From: Calliopum simillimum
Lineage: Eukaryota > Arthropoda > Insecta > Diptera > Lauxaniidae
Length of the DNA stretch: 64,000 nucleotides
NCBI GenBank assembly: GCA_951812925.1
Contig: OX638368.1
Coordinates: 70,156,422 to 70,220,421 of the forward strand
Direction of reading: 5' to 3'
The position numbers were made by a program, and so were the translations under genes. This document shows positions 44,230-55,146 of the stretch, in pieces (positions within the stretch are counted from its first letter, which is position 1; each line of letters starts with the position of its first letter). The notes under the pieces were generated by a model, which was given only the letters and a program-made list of their open reading frames with translations, ran no database searches and was not told where the DNA came from.

Positions 44230-44755
44230 CTGGTATCACATTATATAACACTTCAATCCCTCAATCTGTAAACGTCACATATCTAGGTATTCATTAAGAC
44301 AGACGGCTACCGTGGCGAAAGCATATTGAAGCCAAAAAATGCATGTTAAACTAAAAGCCTCCAGTCTGCATTGGCTCATAAATTATCGGTCCCGTCTGAA
44401 ACTTGATTATAATATCCTTTTATATAAATCCATCATTAAGCCAATTTGGTTATATGGTATACAGTTATGGGGTAACGCCAGCTCCTCGAACATTAAACTA
44501 TTACAACGGACGCAGTCCAAAATTTTAAGAACCATTACAGGTGCTCCATGGTATATACGGAACGACCACATACATCGGGACCTATGCATCCCTTTGGTTA
44601 AAGACGAAATCAACAAATACAAGCAAAATTATGCTGAAAGATTGATGTATCATCCTAATCCATTGGCACGGAGTTTGAAGAAGTTAGAAAATTTCTCCAA
44701 ACTAAAAAGAAAGGATCGCCCTGCTATAAATATTGTTAGCAATGAGTCATGTTAA
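44230..44755 (+). pseudogene. Jockey-like LINE, part 3: ORF2 C-terminus
   Basis: 'ITLYNTSIPQSVNVTYLGIH', a stop, 'KASSLHWLINYRSRLKLDYN', 'LYKSIIKPIWLYGIQLWGNA', 'RTQSKILRTITGAPWYIRND' and 'NPLARSLKK'. This is the thumb and connection region after the Jockey reverse transcriptase. It follows part 2 directly once the fold-back is removed. Confidence 0.85.
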
Positions 44756-45369
44756 GGTGGCTGGGTTCTAAAATTGTATATGCAGCCGGTATCTGACGAA
44801 CACTCTTTCTATGCAGCTGGTAACTGGCGCATTCTCTTCGGTGGGACTTGAAACTGTTATATGGGCATTTCTCAGAAACTTTTAACCTATAGTTGTCGTC
44901 AAGTTTTGATGTCAAACGCGTAAGGTGCATGGTATTAATTCAAATAGTAATGATTTTTTGTGAATATTGTTCAAACATTCACAAGTATGTGGATTAAATT
45001 TTTTTGTAGAAATATATGGAATTCGCGCCAATTTTGAGCTCGACGTGCTACCATGTACAGATCGTAATCGTACAGATCGTAAGTTAAAGGTTCCTCAGAA
45101 TTGCCCATATGCAGACACTGGCGCATACTCTCTACCTTGAGGTTGTTCATACTACATATGCAGCCGGAATTACTGGCGCAAATTTGTATGCTTTCTGAAC
45201 TCATAGGATGTACAAGTCCCTATAAACTCTGGAGACACATTTAATATGAAATTATATATTAGACATAATAATGTATAATAATGTTATGTAGGATTAAGAT
45301 TTTTAAACTTATTGTTAGTCTCCTTAGAAGAGAAGATTCAATAAATAAATGAAGTATTAAAAAAAAAAA
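44756..45369 (+). mobile_element. LINE 3' region with inserted repeats and A tail
   Basis: At 44770-45185 four copies of a 'tatgcagccggtaactggcg' type motif appear, likely a small insertion. Jockey-like tail text 'ctccttagaagagaagattc' with AATAAATAAATG (45341) and an A tract (45359-45369) marks the LINE end. Confidence 0.6.
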
Positions 45370-45370
45370 G

Positions 45371-45782
45371 TTATTCACGATCTGGAGTAACGAGCTGAGT
45401 AACAGGGTAAAAGTGCACTCGGTTACTCTGAATTGTGAGCATACTCAATACTTTTGCACGTATATTTTCTATTTGTTTATCAAAATAATTTTAACTGAAA
45501 ACAAAAAAAAATAAATTTTTATATGAATATTTTGCTCTCATTCTAATTTTTATTTTTGATGAACGAAAATCGTCTCTCAATTATAAACAAGTTCAAACGT
45601 TTCTATAGAAATAGAAATAGTAAAAAAAAGGCAAAAGTGTAAGATTATTTTACACTAGAAAATAGCTTGACTAAAAGGGTAAAAAAGTAACAGAGTAACT
45701 TACGTATATCTTGTTGTTGGAGTTGTGCACTGTTACCCTGTTACTCCGTTACTCAGGACATTACTCCAGATCGTGAATACCC
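45371..45782. mobile_element. MITE with TATTCACGATCTGGAGTAA ends
   Basis: 'ttattcacgatctggagtaa' at the left, complement at 45760-45779. Arms share 'gagtaacagggtaa'. Inserted just after the LINE A tail. No target duplication assigned. Confidence 0.75.
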
Positions 45783-46306
45783 CTATTGTTAGAATTCGAA
45801 AAACACTTTCAGACGTTAAAAATTTTGAGTCAGATATAGGAAGCGACGCACAGTGATGCGATCAGTACAAGCTAGACGGAAAAAACTCGAAATTGAATTT
45901 TTACATTCCGAATATGAAAAAATATCAGAAAATATATAATTAACTCATAAGTAATTTTTTACTTACCTCCTTAAATTTTAATACCAAAAATCGTCAAAGT
46001 TGGCCTAAAAAATTATGTTTTCCAAATTTGTGTCCATGAAATTAGTTGATATTTTCACAATTTTTTTTTAATACTTCCCAATACCGAAAAGAGTTGAAAA
46101 TCGGCACACATTACGGCCAAGATATTTTTTATGGAAATATTATAAATTCAAAACCAAATTTTTTTTAAAATGTTGGTGCTATAGAATAGAATTTAGAGAG
46201 ATAAATGCGAAAAAAAGCCAAATTCTGCAAAACATTTTGGAAAAAAAAAAAAAAATAGGCCACTCCATATTTCTACCAAACTTTCTTTATTTAATCAGTG
46301 TTATGT

Positions 46307-46716
46307 TAGGCCGGGTCAAATTATTTTGCGGCAAAGAGTATAGCAACAAAACAATCTACGAAAAATTCCAAGAAACTTTGCCCAAGAAACCATGGGTCTA
46401 AAATCAATATCGAGCCGCCGTAAATTGCGTTGAAGTTTTGTATGTAGTACTTTAAAATTCAATAAAAAAAAAAAACAAAAAATTCAAATACTTTGAATAA
46501 TTTTATATGAAACAAGTAAAAAAAAATTTGAATTTTTTATATTTCTTATTGTATTTTAAAGTACTACATACAAAACTTCATGGCAATTTACGGCGGCTCG
46601 ATATTGATTTTAGACCCATGGTTTCTTGGGCAAAGTTTTATAGAATTTTCCATAGATTTTTTTGTTGCTATACTCTTTGCCAATTTTTTGCCTCCCGAAC
46701 AAATTGACCCGGCCTA
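46307..46716. mobile_element. 410-bp fold-back element with 9-bp target duplication
   Basis: GTGTTATGT at 46298-46306 and 46717-46725. Ends TAGGCCGGGTCAAATT and complement of TAGGCCGGGTCAATTT. Arms of about 150 bp share 'gaaaccatgggtctaaaatc'. A 9-bp duplication fits Mutator-like elements. Confidence 0.9.
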
Positions 46717-46734
46717 GTGTTATGTCTACTTTAA

Positions 46735-47444
46735 GGGGACATTCGCTTTTGTAATTGAAAACAAAAAAACACTTTTTAAAAGTTTTATTCTGTAAAAACT
46801 ACTATATTTATTGACAAAATTTCTTTTGAACATTGTTAAGTATTGTCCAAAAAATATGAAAAAAATTTTATTTTTTTTATTTTTAGTTTCCCTTGGCTGC
46901 TGTAGAGGGCGTCATCCAAAAGTTACTTTTCAAACTGGTAGGAAATTTTTCTCCGAATCTGCTCGACGGATTTTAAAAATCCGAAAAGCATTCGATTACT
47001 CATAAAAAATATTAAACAATAAACCTCTGAAAGTTTTAAAAAAACGCCCTCCTTTTTTTTACGGGTCATTTTTTGAGGTTAAGTCCCTCAATTTTTTCGC
47101 ATTTTTCATAAATATTCATACAACAACTTCAAAATATAAAAAAGTTTGAATTTTAAAGGCTTATTGTATAGTTTTGGGTCTCAAGAATAAAACCCATTTT
47201 GAATTTTTCAAAAATCTGTTACAGGAGGTCTAAAATATTTCCTACCATTTAAAAAGTAACTTTTGGATGGCGCCCTCTACAGCAGCTAAAGGAAACTAAA
47301 AATCAAAAAAAAATTTTTTTTTCATATTTCATAAACAGTGTTTTACAATGTCCAAAAGAAATTTTTTCAATAACTATAATAGTTTTTTCATAATAAAGTT
47401 TTTAAAAAGTGTTTTTCTTTTCAATTACAAAAGCGAATGTCCCC
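46735..47444. mobile_element. piggyBac-like fold-back MITE, copy B
   Basis: TTAA at 46731-46734 and 47445-47448; ends GGGGACATTCGCTTTTGTAA and its complement. Collinear with copy A at 17217. Confidence 0.9.
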
Positions 47445-47750
47445 TTAAGCCCTGTGAATGCCTAAGTGCGCAAATTTATTTTTGACTGTTTTTCTTAATC
47501 TATATGATGGTACTAAATATTACTGTATTAATTAGGCTCTGACCGTATTGTCTGAAATATATATAATTTTAAGTCGATGAGACTTTTTATGGGAGTTGAA
47601 TATTTGTAATATAACATACAATATTTTTACACTGAGAAAAAAAGTAAAAAATACACGAAATAAAAAAAAAAACCTATTTTAGTAAAGTGTAAATTACCCT
47701 TAAAAACGAAAAATTAAAAAAAAATGGCCACTTGGTATTTTCACTTGACA
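47445..47750. other. spacer, nothing recognised
   Basis: About 300 bases of AT-rich sequence without supportable features. Confidence 0.5.
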
Positions 47751-47751
47751 T

Positions 47752-48140
47752 TAGCCGTGTTTTTTTTTGACGCGTATATACAATTGTGGATACCTTCAAA
47801 TTGCGGTAACTCATGAACAGTAAGTCACACAATAGAACTCTAAGAAACTTTTTTATGGAGAATCACGTTCTCTTTCATTTTATATTTAAAAAAAATTATT
47901 TTTAAGGAGGTATTTTATAAAAACTGGTTAGCGCCGATAAATGGCAAAAAATCACTTTTTTTTAAATAACTTCTAAAAAATTATTTTTTTTTTTACAAAA
48001 GATTAAAACTATTTGTAGAGCATGTGGTTCTCCTTGAAAAAGACCCTTGGACTTTTTATCGTACGACTCACCGTTCAAAAGTTATCGCAATTTGAAGGTA
48101 TCCACAACTGCATATACGCGTCAAAAAAAAAACACGGCTA
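47752..48140. mobile_element. 389-bp fold-back element with TAGCCGTGTTT ends
   Basis: 'tagccgtgttttttttt' then 'gacgcgtatatacaattgtg' at the left, mirrored at 48104-48140. Inner arms 'gcggtaactcatgaacagta' resemble the element at 9700-10860. Confidence 0.85.
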
Positions 48141-48484
48141 TTGTATTTTTTTTTTTTTTAACCTATTTGATTGTCCTAAAAATGCTATTGATTTAAATTT
48201 CAAATCCAGGTTCCGAATATTTTTCTAAAGATTATGAATGGTTTTTGGGTAATTTCATTACTTTGAGCTCTCATCCGGGTAACATTACAAACACAACACG
48301 TTATGTTAATACACAGGAAAAAAAAATCAATTATAGAAATAAAAATTATAAAAAATAAACGTAGATAGCCCGAGAAAAGCAATAAATATTATTAATACAT
48401 TAAAATAATATAAATAAATTACATTTAATTATATAAGTATGTATAAAAACTAAAAAGTATAAATAATAAAACTTATTATAAATG
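48141..48484. other. AT-rich spacer, no gene seen
   Basis: Nothing beyond AT-rich sequence is visible. Confidence 0.5.
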
Positions 48485-48492
48485 ATATGAAG

Positions 48493-48911
48493 CAGGGGTT
48501 GAAATAAGAAAAAGTTATTACTGCAGAATTTTTTTTTTTTGTTTTTAATTGCAATTTTTAGCAAAATTTTTTTAATGTCTTATTCAAGTGATGAATACGT
48601 ATATTAAGATTGAAAATTTATAGCGAAATTTTCTTCGAATGCATTTATAAAAATATGTGTAAAGTAGAGTTGCCGAGTACTTATTGTGGTTGCTACATTT
48701 AAGCCCAAATTGGTGAGGTTAGACAACTAAAACAACGGTTATAAGCTAAATAAAATGAGTATTTAGTTTCAACGATTAACGCAAAACAAAGTAATATGAA
48801 TTAAGGTGAAAATTATTATTACAATTTTTTACAATATTCTGAAGTTATTACTGCAAATTTGAAGTTATAACTGCAGAAATAGGGTATTATTACAGCTTAT
48901 TTCAATGCCTG
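48493..48911. mobile_element. hAT MITE, 419 bp
   Basis: CAGGGGTTGAAATAAG and CTTATTTCAATGCCTG as ends, flanked by ATATGAAG (48485-48492, 48912-48919), an exact 8-bp duplication. The 'gttattactgcag' motif repeats at both sides. No coding. Confidence 0.93.
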
Positions 48912-49163
48912 ATATGAAGTATATGATATATGCATTGTTATTTATTTACATGGATATGAAATAAATCCTCAAATATTTTTTTTTTTTTGAAATATATATT
49001 TGCGTCAGCAACACAACCAAAGCTTATTTAATCAAGTTATTAAAAAGTACTCTCGCAACCGAAAAAGTACTTTCTGAAGAGTAAAAAAGGTCCCCTCCAA
49101 AATTATCAAATATCATCACTGATACTTGCTAAGCTTTATTATTATGTTAATATTATTTATTAT

Positions 49164-52100
49164 TAGGGTGCAGCAAAATTCAAAAAAAATGAGTGCATCA
49201 AAAATTATCATAGATTAAGATCTTAAAATAAAAACTGTATACTTAGTTTTGATCAAAACTTGAAGGTCTAAACGACAAAAATCATTGTTTTTTCGCAGTT
49301 TTTTTATTTTATCTCAAAAACCACGAAACTATTGGTAGTAATTCATCCTAAATCTTTGAATGGGATTAATTTTCTACACTTTTTGTTTTTTTTCTCATTG
49401 CTCTACAGTGAAGTTTACTTAAATTCCAACCGATTTCATTTTCAAAGACATCGTTTGAAAGCTTTTAACATTATCTTAAATTTTTTACAAAAATATTGGG
49501 AAAATTTGCAAGCAAAAACATCAAAAGGTCGCTTCGAAATAAAAATTTCTCAAAATTCCATTTTTTTATCACAAAAATCGGCCTCTAGGGCACAAACTAT
49601 TAGCTGTGGAAAGATGACTATCAGGAACAAAATATAGCAAAATATATTTCCTTTAGTTTTTGGGATATAATAGTACACATTTTTTACGGTATTTAGGGTA
49701 TACAGTCGCTCATACTCAAAAAAAGCCGTATTTGACAAAAATTGAAAAAAATCCAAACTCTCAGGCTGAAATTCGCAAGGAATCTACAAACTGATTTTGA
49801 CATTCTTGGTCCTGAAAGTTGCGCTGTTTATCGTCCTTTAACGTAAAGTAATAATCATAAAAAAATCTTAAGTTGTGTATGCAAAATACACTGTGCAACA
49901 AAAATACCCAAAATCAGAACTTTACAAAAAATACCAAGTATGTGAGAATTATCATATCTTGCGAAATTTCAATCCGATTTCCATTCTAAAGACCATGTTT
50001 GGAAGCTCTTAATTTTTTCATTAGTTTCTAATCAAAATTTTTGGTATATTTTAAAATCAAAACAATAAAAGGTCGCTTTTTCATGATACACAATTATTTT
50101 CAACAAATTTCGGCCTCTAGCGGGAACCCGTTTACTTTTGGAATAAAGATTTCAAAGCAAAACTATAGGAAAACAGATTTCCTACATTTATTGAGGCCTA
50201 AAGTTTTTGTGTGTTTCGTGTATCTTGAGTTATAGGAAAAAAACCGTTTTTTGAATCAAAAAATTTGAACTTCTTCCGGGACTTCCATAGGGCAAACTTC
50301 ACTGTGGAGCAATGAGAAAAAAACAAAACATGTAGAAAATTAATTTCTTTCAAAGGTTTAGGATGAATTACTACCAATAGTTTCGTGGTTTTTGAGATAA
50401 AATAAAAAAACTGCGAAAAAACAATGATTTTTGTCGTTTAGACCTTCATTCAAGCCCCGGGCGGCCCATCTTTTCGGGGGTTTTGACCAAAACTAAGTAT
50501 GCAGTTTTTGTTATAAGGCCCGCTCCTAAGATAACACTAGTTTACAGCCAAAATTCCCAGCGAATGCCGTTACTCATTTTATATGGAAAATGGGCTGCTG
50601 ATTCCGAAAATCGCATTTTTTTTTTTTTTATTTCGTGTCGTTTTCGAGATATCGGTCATTTTCGGTTTTTGGGCCAAAAAAAAAGATAGTTCCATTAAAA
50701 TACAAATATCTCAAGAACCAATGTTTGTATTTAAACAAATAATATGTCATATTAAAGGTAATTAAATTACCTACAAATTATAAGTACATCACTTTTTGGT
50801 TGGTTCGTTATTTTCGGTAAAATAAATTGATTTCTAAAAAAAAAAAATTTTTTTTTCGAAAAAATTAAGAAAAAATCAAATTCAACTTCAAATTTATACA
50901 AGAAGACATAACTTTTTTATAATATTTTTTTTTTGTATCATAGACTATATATTTGTGAAGAAAATAAGATATCATTTAAGAAAATCGATGGAAAAATGCA
51001 AAAGTTGTATACAATTCATTGATAAGTTACCAAAATGCGTTTTTCCCTATTTTTCCGTTTTTTTGTAATAAACTGTTCGAAAATTTGAAACTTTTTGTAA
51101 AAGAAATTAGAAAATCCAAAAAATTCTTAAAGAAGGCATTAAAAGGAAATATCCGTGCCTCGCCGTTTTTCTCTAGCACGTCAGATTTTTTTTTAATCGA
51201 TTTTTAAAGTTTTTTAATCCACTGTACATGAAAAAACAGAAATAACGCATTCTTGTGTTAAATCGATGAATTTAACTATATGATCCTTACATCTGAGGTG
51301 TATTATGTGTTCAGTAAACTTATGCAGGATACTGCGAGGAATATTTTTGTAGAAAATTTTAACCCTCTAAAACCCTCACATGTGGGTCATTTTGACCCCC
51401 ACATGAAGGTCATTTTGACCTACATGTGGGGGTTTGAGAGGGTTAAAATTGTCTACAAAAATATTCCGCGTAGTATCCTGCATAAGTTTGCTGAAGACAT
51501 GATACACCTCAGATGTAAGGATCATATAGTTAAATTCATCGATTTAACACAAGAATGCGTTATTTCTGTTTTTTCATGTACAGTGGATTAAAAAACTTCA
51601 AAAATCGATAAAAAAAAAATCTGACGTGCTAGAGAAAAACGGCGAGGCACGGGTATTTCCTTTTAATGCCTTCTTTAAGAATTTTTTGGATTTTCTAATT
51701 TCTTTTACAAAAAGTTTCAAATTTTCGAACAGTTTATTACAAAAAACGGAAAAATAGGGAAAAACGCATTTTGGTAACTTATCAATGAATTGTATACAAC
51801 TTTTGCATTTTTCCATCGATTTTCTTAAATAGTATTTTATTTGCCTAACAAATTTATAGACTATGATATAAAAATACAGAATGATTTTTAAAATTTTTTT
51901 TTCTTGTAAAAATCTGCAGTTGATTTAGACATTTTTGTAATTTTTTCGGAAAAATATACTCTTTTTTTTCAGAAATCAATTTATTTCATCGAAATTAACA
52001 AACCAGCCAAAAAGTGACGTGAGTATCATTTGTAGGTAATTTAATTACCTTTTATATGACATATTATTTGTTTGAATACAAACATTGGTTCTTGAGATAT

Positions 52101-52338
52101 TTGTATTTAAGTGGAACTATCTTTTTTTTTTGGTCCAAAAACCGAAAATGACCGATATCTCGAAAACGACACGAAATAAAAAAAAAAAAAATGCGATTTT
52201 CGGAATCAGCAGCCCATTTTCCATATAAAATGAGTAACGGCATTCGCTGGGAAAAAAAATTTTAATCATTTGTAAACTAGTGTAATCTTTGATGCAACCT
52301 ATTATTTTCCCATTATTTCGAAAAAGTGCTGCACCCTA
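49164..52338. mobile_element. 3.2-kb fold-back element
   Basis: Ends TAGGGTGCAGCA and TGCTGCACCCTA, flanked by TTTATTAT (49156-49163, 52339-52346). It holds two palindromes in series: 49255-50455 (shared 'cacgaaactattggtagtaa', 'cattgctctacagtgaagtt' type text) and 50520-52255. No transposase. The duplication is AT-rich, so its exact match is less weighty than in the other cases. Confidence 0.8.
50520..52255. repeat. 1.7-kb near-perfect palindrome
   Basis: Arms of about 860 bp mirror each other from 'agcgaatgccgttactcatt' (50549) to a centre near 51395, where 'ccctcacatgtgggtcattt' is followed by repeated 'cattttgacc' text. The frames at 51019-51207 and 51598-51816 are the same translation on opposite strands. 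Confidence 0.9.
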
Positions 52339-52439
52339 TTTATTATACTCATATTATTTATTTTATTAATATTATTAGTGCCTTAGAAATCAAATATTAC
52401 ACGTCTTATTAAAATTTCGTTATTGCAGATTTTTTCGTT

Positions 52440-52690
52440 AGTTATGGTGCAATTTACATTTCAGTTGTATGGGAGGTACCACGCCCACTTGTCCAATCGT
52501 GCTGAAATTTTTTATAAATTTAAGAAACTACATAAAACTTATACACTTAAAATTTTGTAACCATAGGTCGTTCCGATTTTAAGATATAGCCCAAAATGTA
52601 AATAAGTTGTATGGGAGGTGCCACACCCACTTGTCCAAAAATTCTGAAATATTTTTTTTTTGTACTTTCCCATACCTAAAACATAAAAAA
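52440..52690. repeat. 'gggaggtgccac(g/a)cccacttgtcc' repeat, two units
   Basis: Two units about 145 bp apart (52470 and 52615), related to the 'gaggtgccacgccctc' blocks at 6915-7200. Confidence 0.65.
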
Positions 52691-52942
52691 ATGCAAAAAA
52701 AATTGTTTTTTCCGTCTAGCATGTACTAATCGCATCACTGTGAGTCAAAATTCCTTATGCGGGCCAGTAAAAATCGACTATTATATTTCAATATATCTAT
52801 TAACATATTTTGGTAGCTTTAGAGGTTACAAGTAAAATCCCGAAATAGGTTTTTGAAAATTTAAATTTTTCAAAAATTTATGAGTGAAATAATTAATTTT
52901 ACAATAAATAAATGATAATTTAACTAACTTCTCGGTGTTGTA

Positions 52943-54082
52943 GGAGAAAATTGTCAATTGCTTTACCAGATGTTTTTAAACACGATTTTATTGCTGAACC
53001 TCAAGGAAAGTATTTGAATGACGTTAAAAATTTTCTTCAACCATGTAAATTTGTTGTGATTGTATCGCATTCTGAACGTGGAATGAGTAATTTTTAGAGA
53101 AGTCAAGGGTGACCAGAAATTTACCTGGTTGAAGAAAATTTTTAACGTCACTCAAATACTTTCCTTGAGATTCAGCAATAAAATCGTGTTTAAAAACATC
53201 TGGTAAAGCAATTGACATCTGCAAAATGCTTTTGCAATTGAAAAGAAAAACACTTTTTAAAAATTTTATTATGAAAAAACTATTATATTTATTGACAAAA
53301 TTTCTTTTGGACATTGTTAAACACTGTTTTTTATTTTTAGTTTCCCTTAGCTGCTGTAGAGGGCGCCATCCAAAAGTTAATTTTCAAACTGGTAGGAAAT
53401 TTTTCTCCGAATCTACTCGACCGATTTTAAAAAACCAGAGAGCATTCGATTACTCATAAAAAATATTAAACAATAAGCCTCTGAAAGTTTTAAAAAATAT
53501 CCCCCCTTTTTTTTACGGGGCATTTTTTGAGGGTAAGCCCCTAAATTTTTTCGCATTTTTCATAAATATTCATACAAAAACTTCAAAATATAAAAAAGTA
53601 TGAATTTTAAAGGCTTATTGTATAGTTTTGGGTCTCATGAACAAAATCCATTTTGAATTTTTCAAAAATCTGTTACAGGAGGTCTAAAATATTTCCTACC
53701 GTTTAAAAAGTAACTTTTGGATGGCGCCCTCCGCAGCAGCTAAGGGAAACTAAAAATAAAAAAAATAAAAATTTTCATATTTCTTAAACAGTGTTTAACA
53801 ATGTCCAAAAGAAATTTTGTCAATATATATAATAGTTTTTTCATAATAAAATTTTTAAAAAGTGTTTTTCTTTTCAATTACAAAAGCGAATGTCCCCTTA
53901 AGAAAAATTATAAAAAAAGGTTGGAAAATTTCGCAGAATAAATTAACCCACTGATTAAAGGAAACACTCTCAATGCCGTGTCTTTGTAAGGACTCTTTCA
54001 AATCGTTCAGAATTTTAACGGAACCTGGACAGTTTTTACAATTACCAAAAAAACAATCCACTGTGGGTTTGGAACAAACCAT
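52943..54082 (-). pseudogene. unidentified transposon-borne gene fragment, split and partly inverted
   Basis: Minus strand from 54082: 'MVCSKPTVDCFFGNCKNCPG' (a Cys cluster, C-x6-C-x3-C-x2-C) then 'SVSFNQWVNLFCEIFQ'. The frame is interrupted by the piggyBac-like element (53228-53897). It resumes at about 53220: 'MSIALPDVFKHDFIAESQGK', 'FLVTLDFSKNYSFHVQNAIQ'. About 95 bp of this second part is also present inverted at 52943-53045. I recall similar 'CPG ... DF.ENYSF' proteins as recurrent uncharacterised proteins in arthropod genomes, probably transposon encoded, but cannot name a family or activity. Confidence 0.5.
53228..53897. mobile_element. piggyBac-like fold-back MITE, copy C, 5' damaged
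   Basis: The right end GCGAATGTCCCC is followed by TTAA (53898-53901). The left terminus (about 15 bases) is missing and the left arm has a 30-40 bp deletion relative to copies A and B. The arms otherwise match ('ggcgccatccaaaagtt'). Confidence 0.85.
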
Positions 54083-55146
54083 AGCTTTTGAATAATCTCG
54101 GTAAGTATCTTGGTAATTGAACTTTTTACGTAAAAATTCTACTGTTTGTTTGTTTTTGTTTGTTTTTTTTTTTTTTCATTTATTTTGTTTGTTTGTTTTT
54201 GCTTCAACTTACAGCTAGCCTCGGCCGCTGCCTACCTATTAAATCGTTCAGATTTTTTTTCTGGTAAGACATTACAAAAATTTTCTTTGCAGTTATTAAG
54301 CTGATAGTTTAACGAATATTTTTTGGAAAAAAATTTTCTCCTACAACACCGAGAAGTTAGTTAAATTATCATTTGTTTATTGTAAAATTAATTATTTATA
54401 AGCAAATTATATCTTTTTTACGTGAATTATTTTTTATTTTGTTCCTCTACTAATTCTTAATATACATACAATCCAATATTCATTAAAATCCAGTAATTAT
54501 TCGCTGATATATTGTTATTTAAAAAAAATGTACCAGAAATTTTCAATCACTCATAAATTTTTCAAAAATTAAAATTTCAAAAACCTATTTCGGGATTTTA
54601 TTTTTAATCTCTAAAGCTACCAAAATATGCCTGGCAACCCTGTGACTTGCAAGTTGACAATTAATTTCGGTGCGAATAATTTACAAATTTTAAATAAATT
54701 AAAAAACATAACAACAAGCGAATCAGCTGGAACTTGTTGTCATCACAACGTCGTTGTCTTCCCGCATAGGAGAATATTGAAGTTCACCGCAATTGTTCGT
54801 GGGATTATCTCTTTGGACTTGTGGTGGTAAGAAACCAGTTTTGGCGCTTATAAGAGGGTGGTGGAGCTGCTACGAAACCAGTTTTGGCGCATAGGAAGAG
54901 GTGGTGCGGCTGTCAGGCTGGTTGTTACTCGTACTCCGCTGTTATGGTGAGAATTGCATTGTTTGCATTGAAGAAAAGTGAGTAAAAAACGAAAATAAAA
55001 AGAATTCCGAGACTCCTTCAGACAGATCAGCTGTTTGCTGTCAAAATACATGAATACTGTTGTACTCCAATAGAGCAAATTGAATTTTTGCCTAAAAGTA
55101 TACTGCAACATTTTTGTAGTATTTTTTTACAATTTACATATTTATA

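Larger units (their letters stand above)
45851..52740. mobile_element. hAT-like inverted-repeat pair, 6.9 kb apart
   Basis: CAGTGATGCGATCAGTACAA at 45851 and its complement at 52721-52740; 34 of 36 positions match through 'gctagacggaaaaaac'. CAG ends are hAT-like. No hAT transposase lies between. The interior is filled by fold-back elements, so this would be a non-autonomous element swollen by insertions. The 8 bases flanking each end do not match, so one integration event is not proven. Confidence 0.5.

Noticed and set aside
45820..45850. The 45820-45850 flank as the outer part of the 52741-60382 terminal repeat
   Set aside because: Only about 8 bases ('gcgacgca') resemble the right end; too short to claim.
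51019..51816. Two matching frames of 62 and 72 codons on opposite strands
   Set aside because: Arms of the 1.7-kb palindrome.
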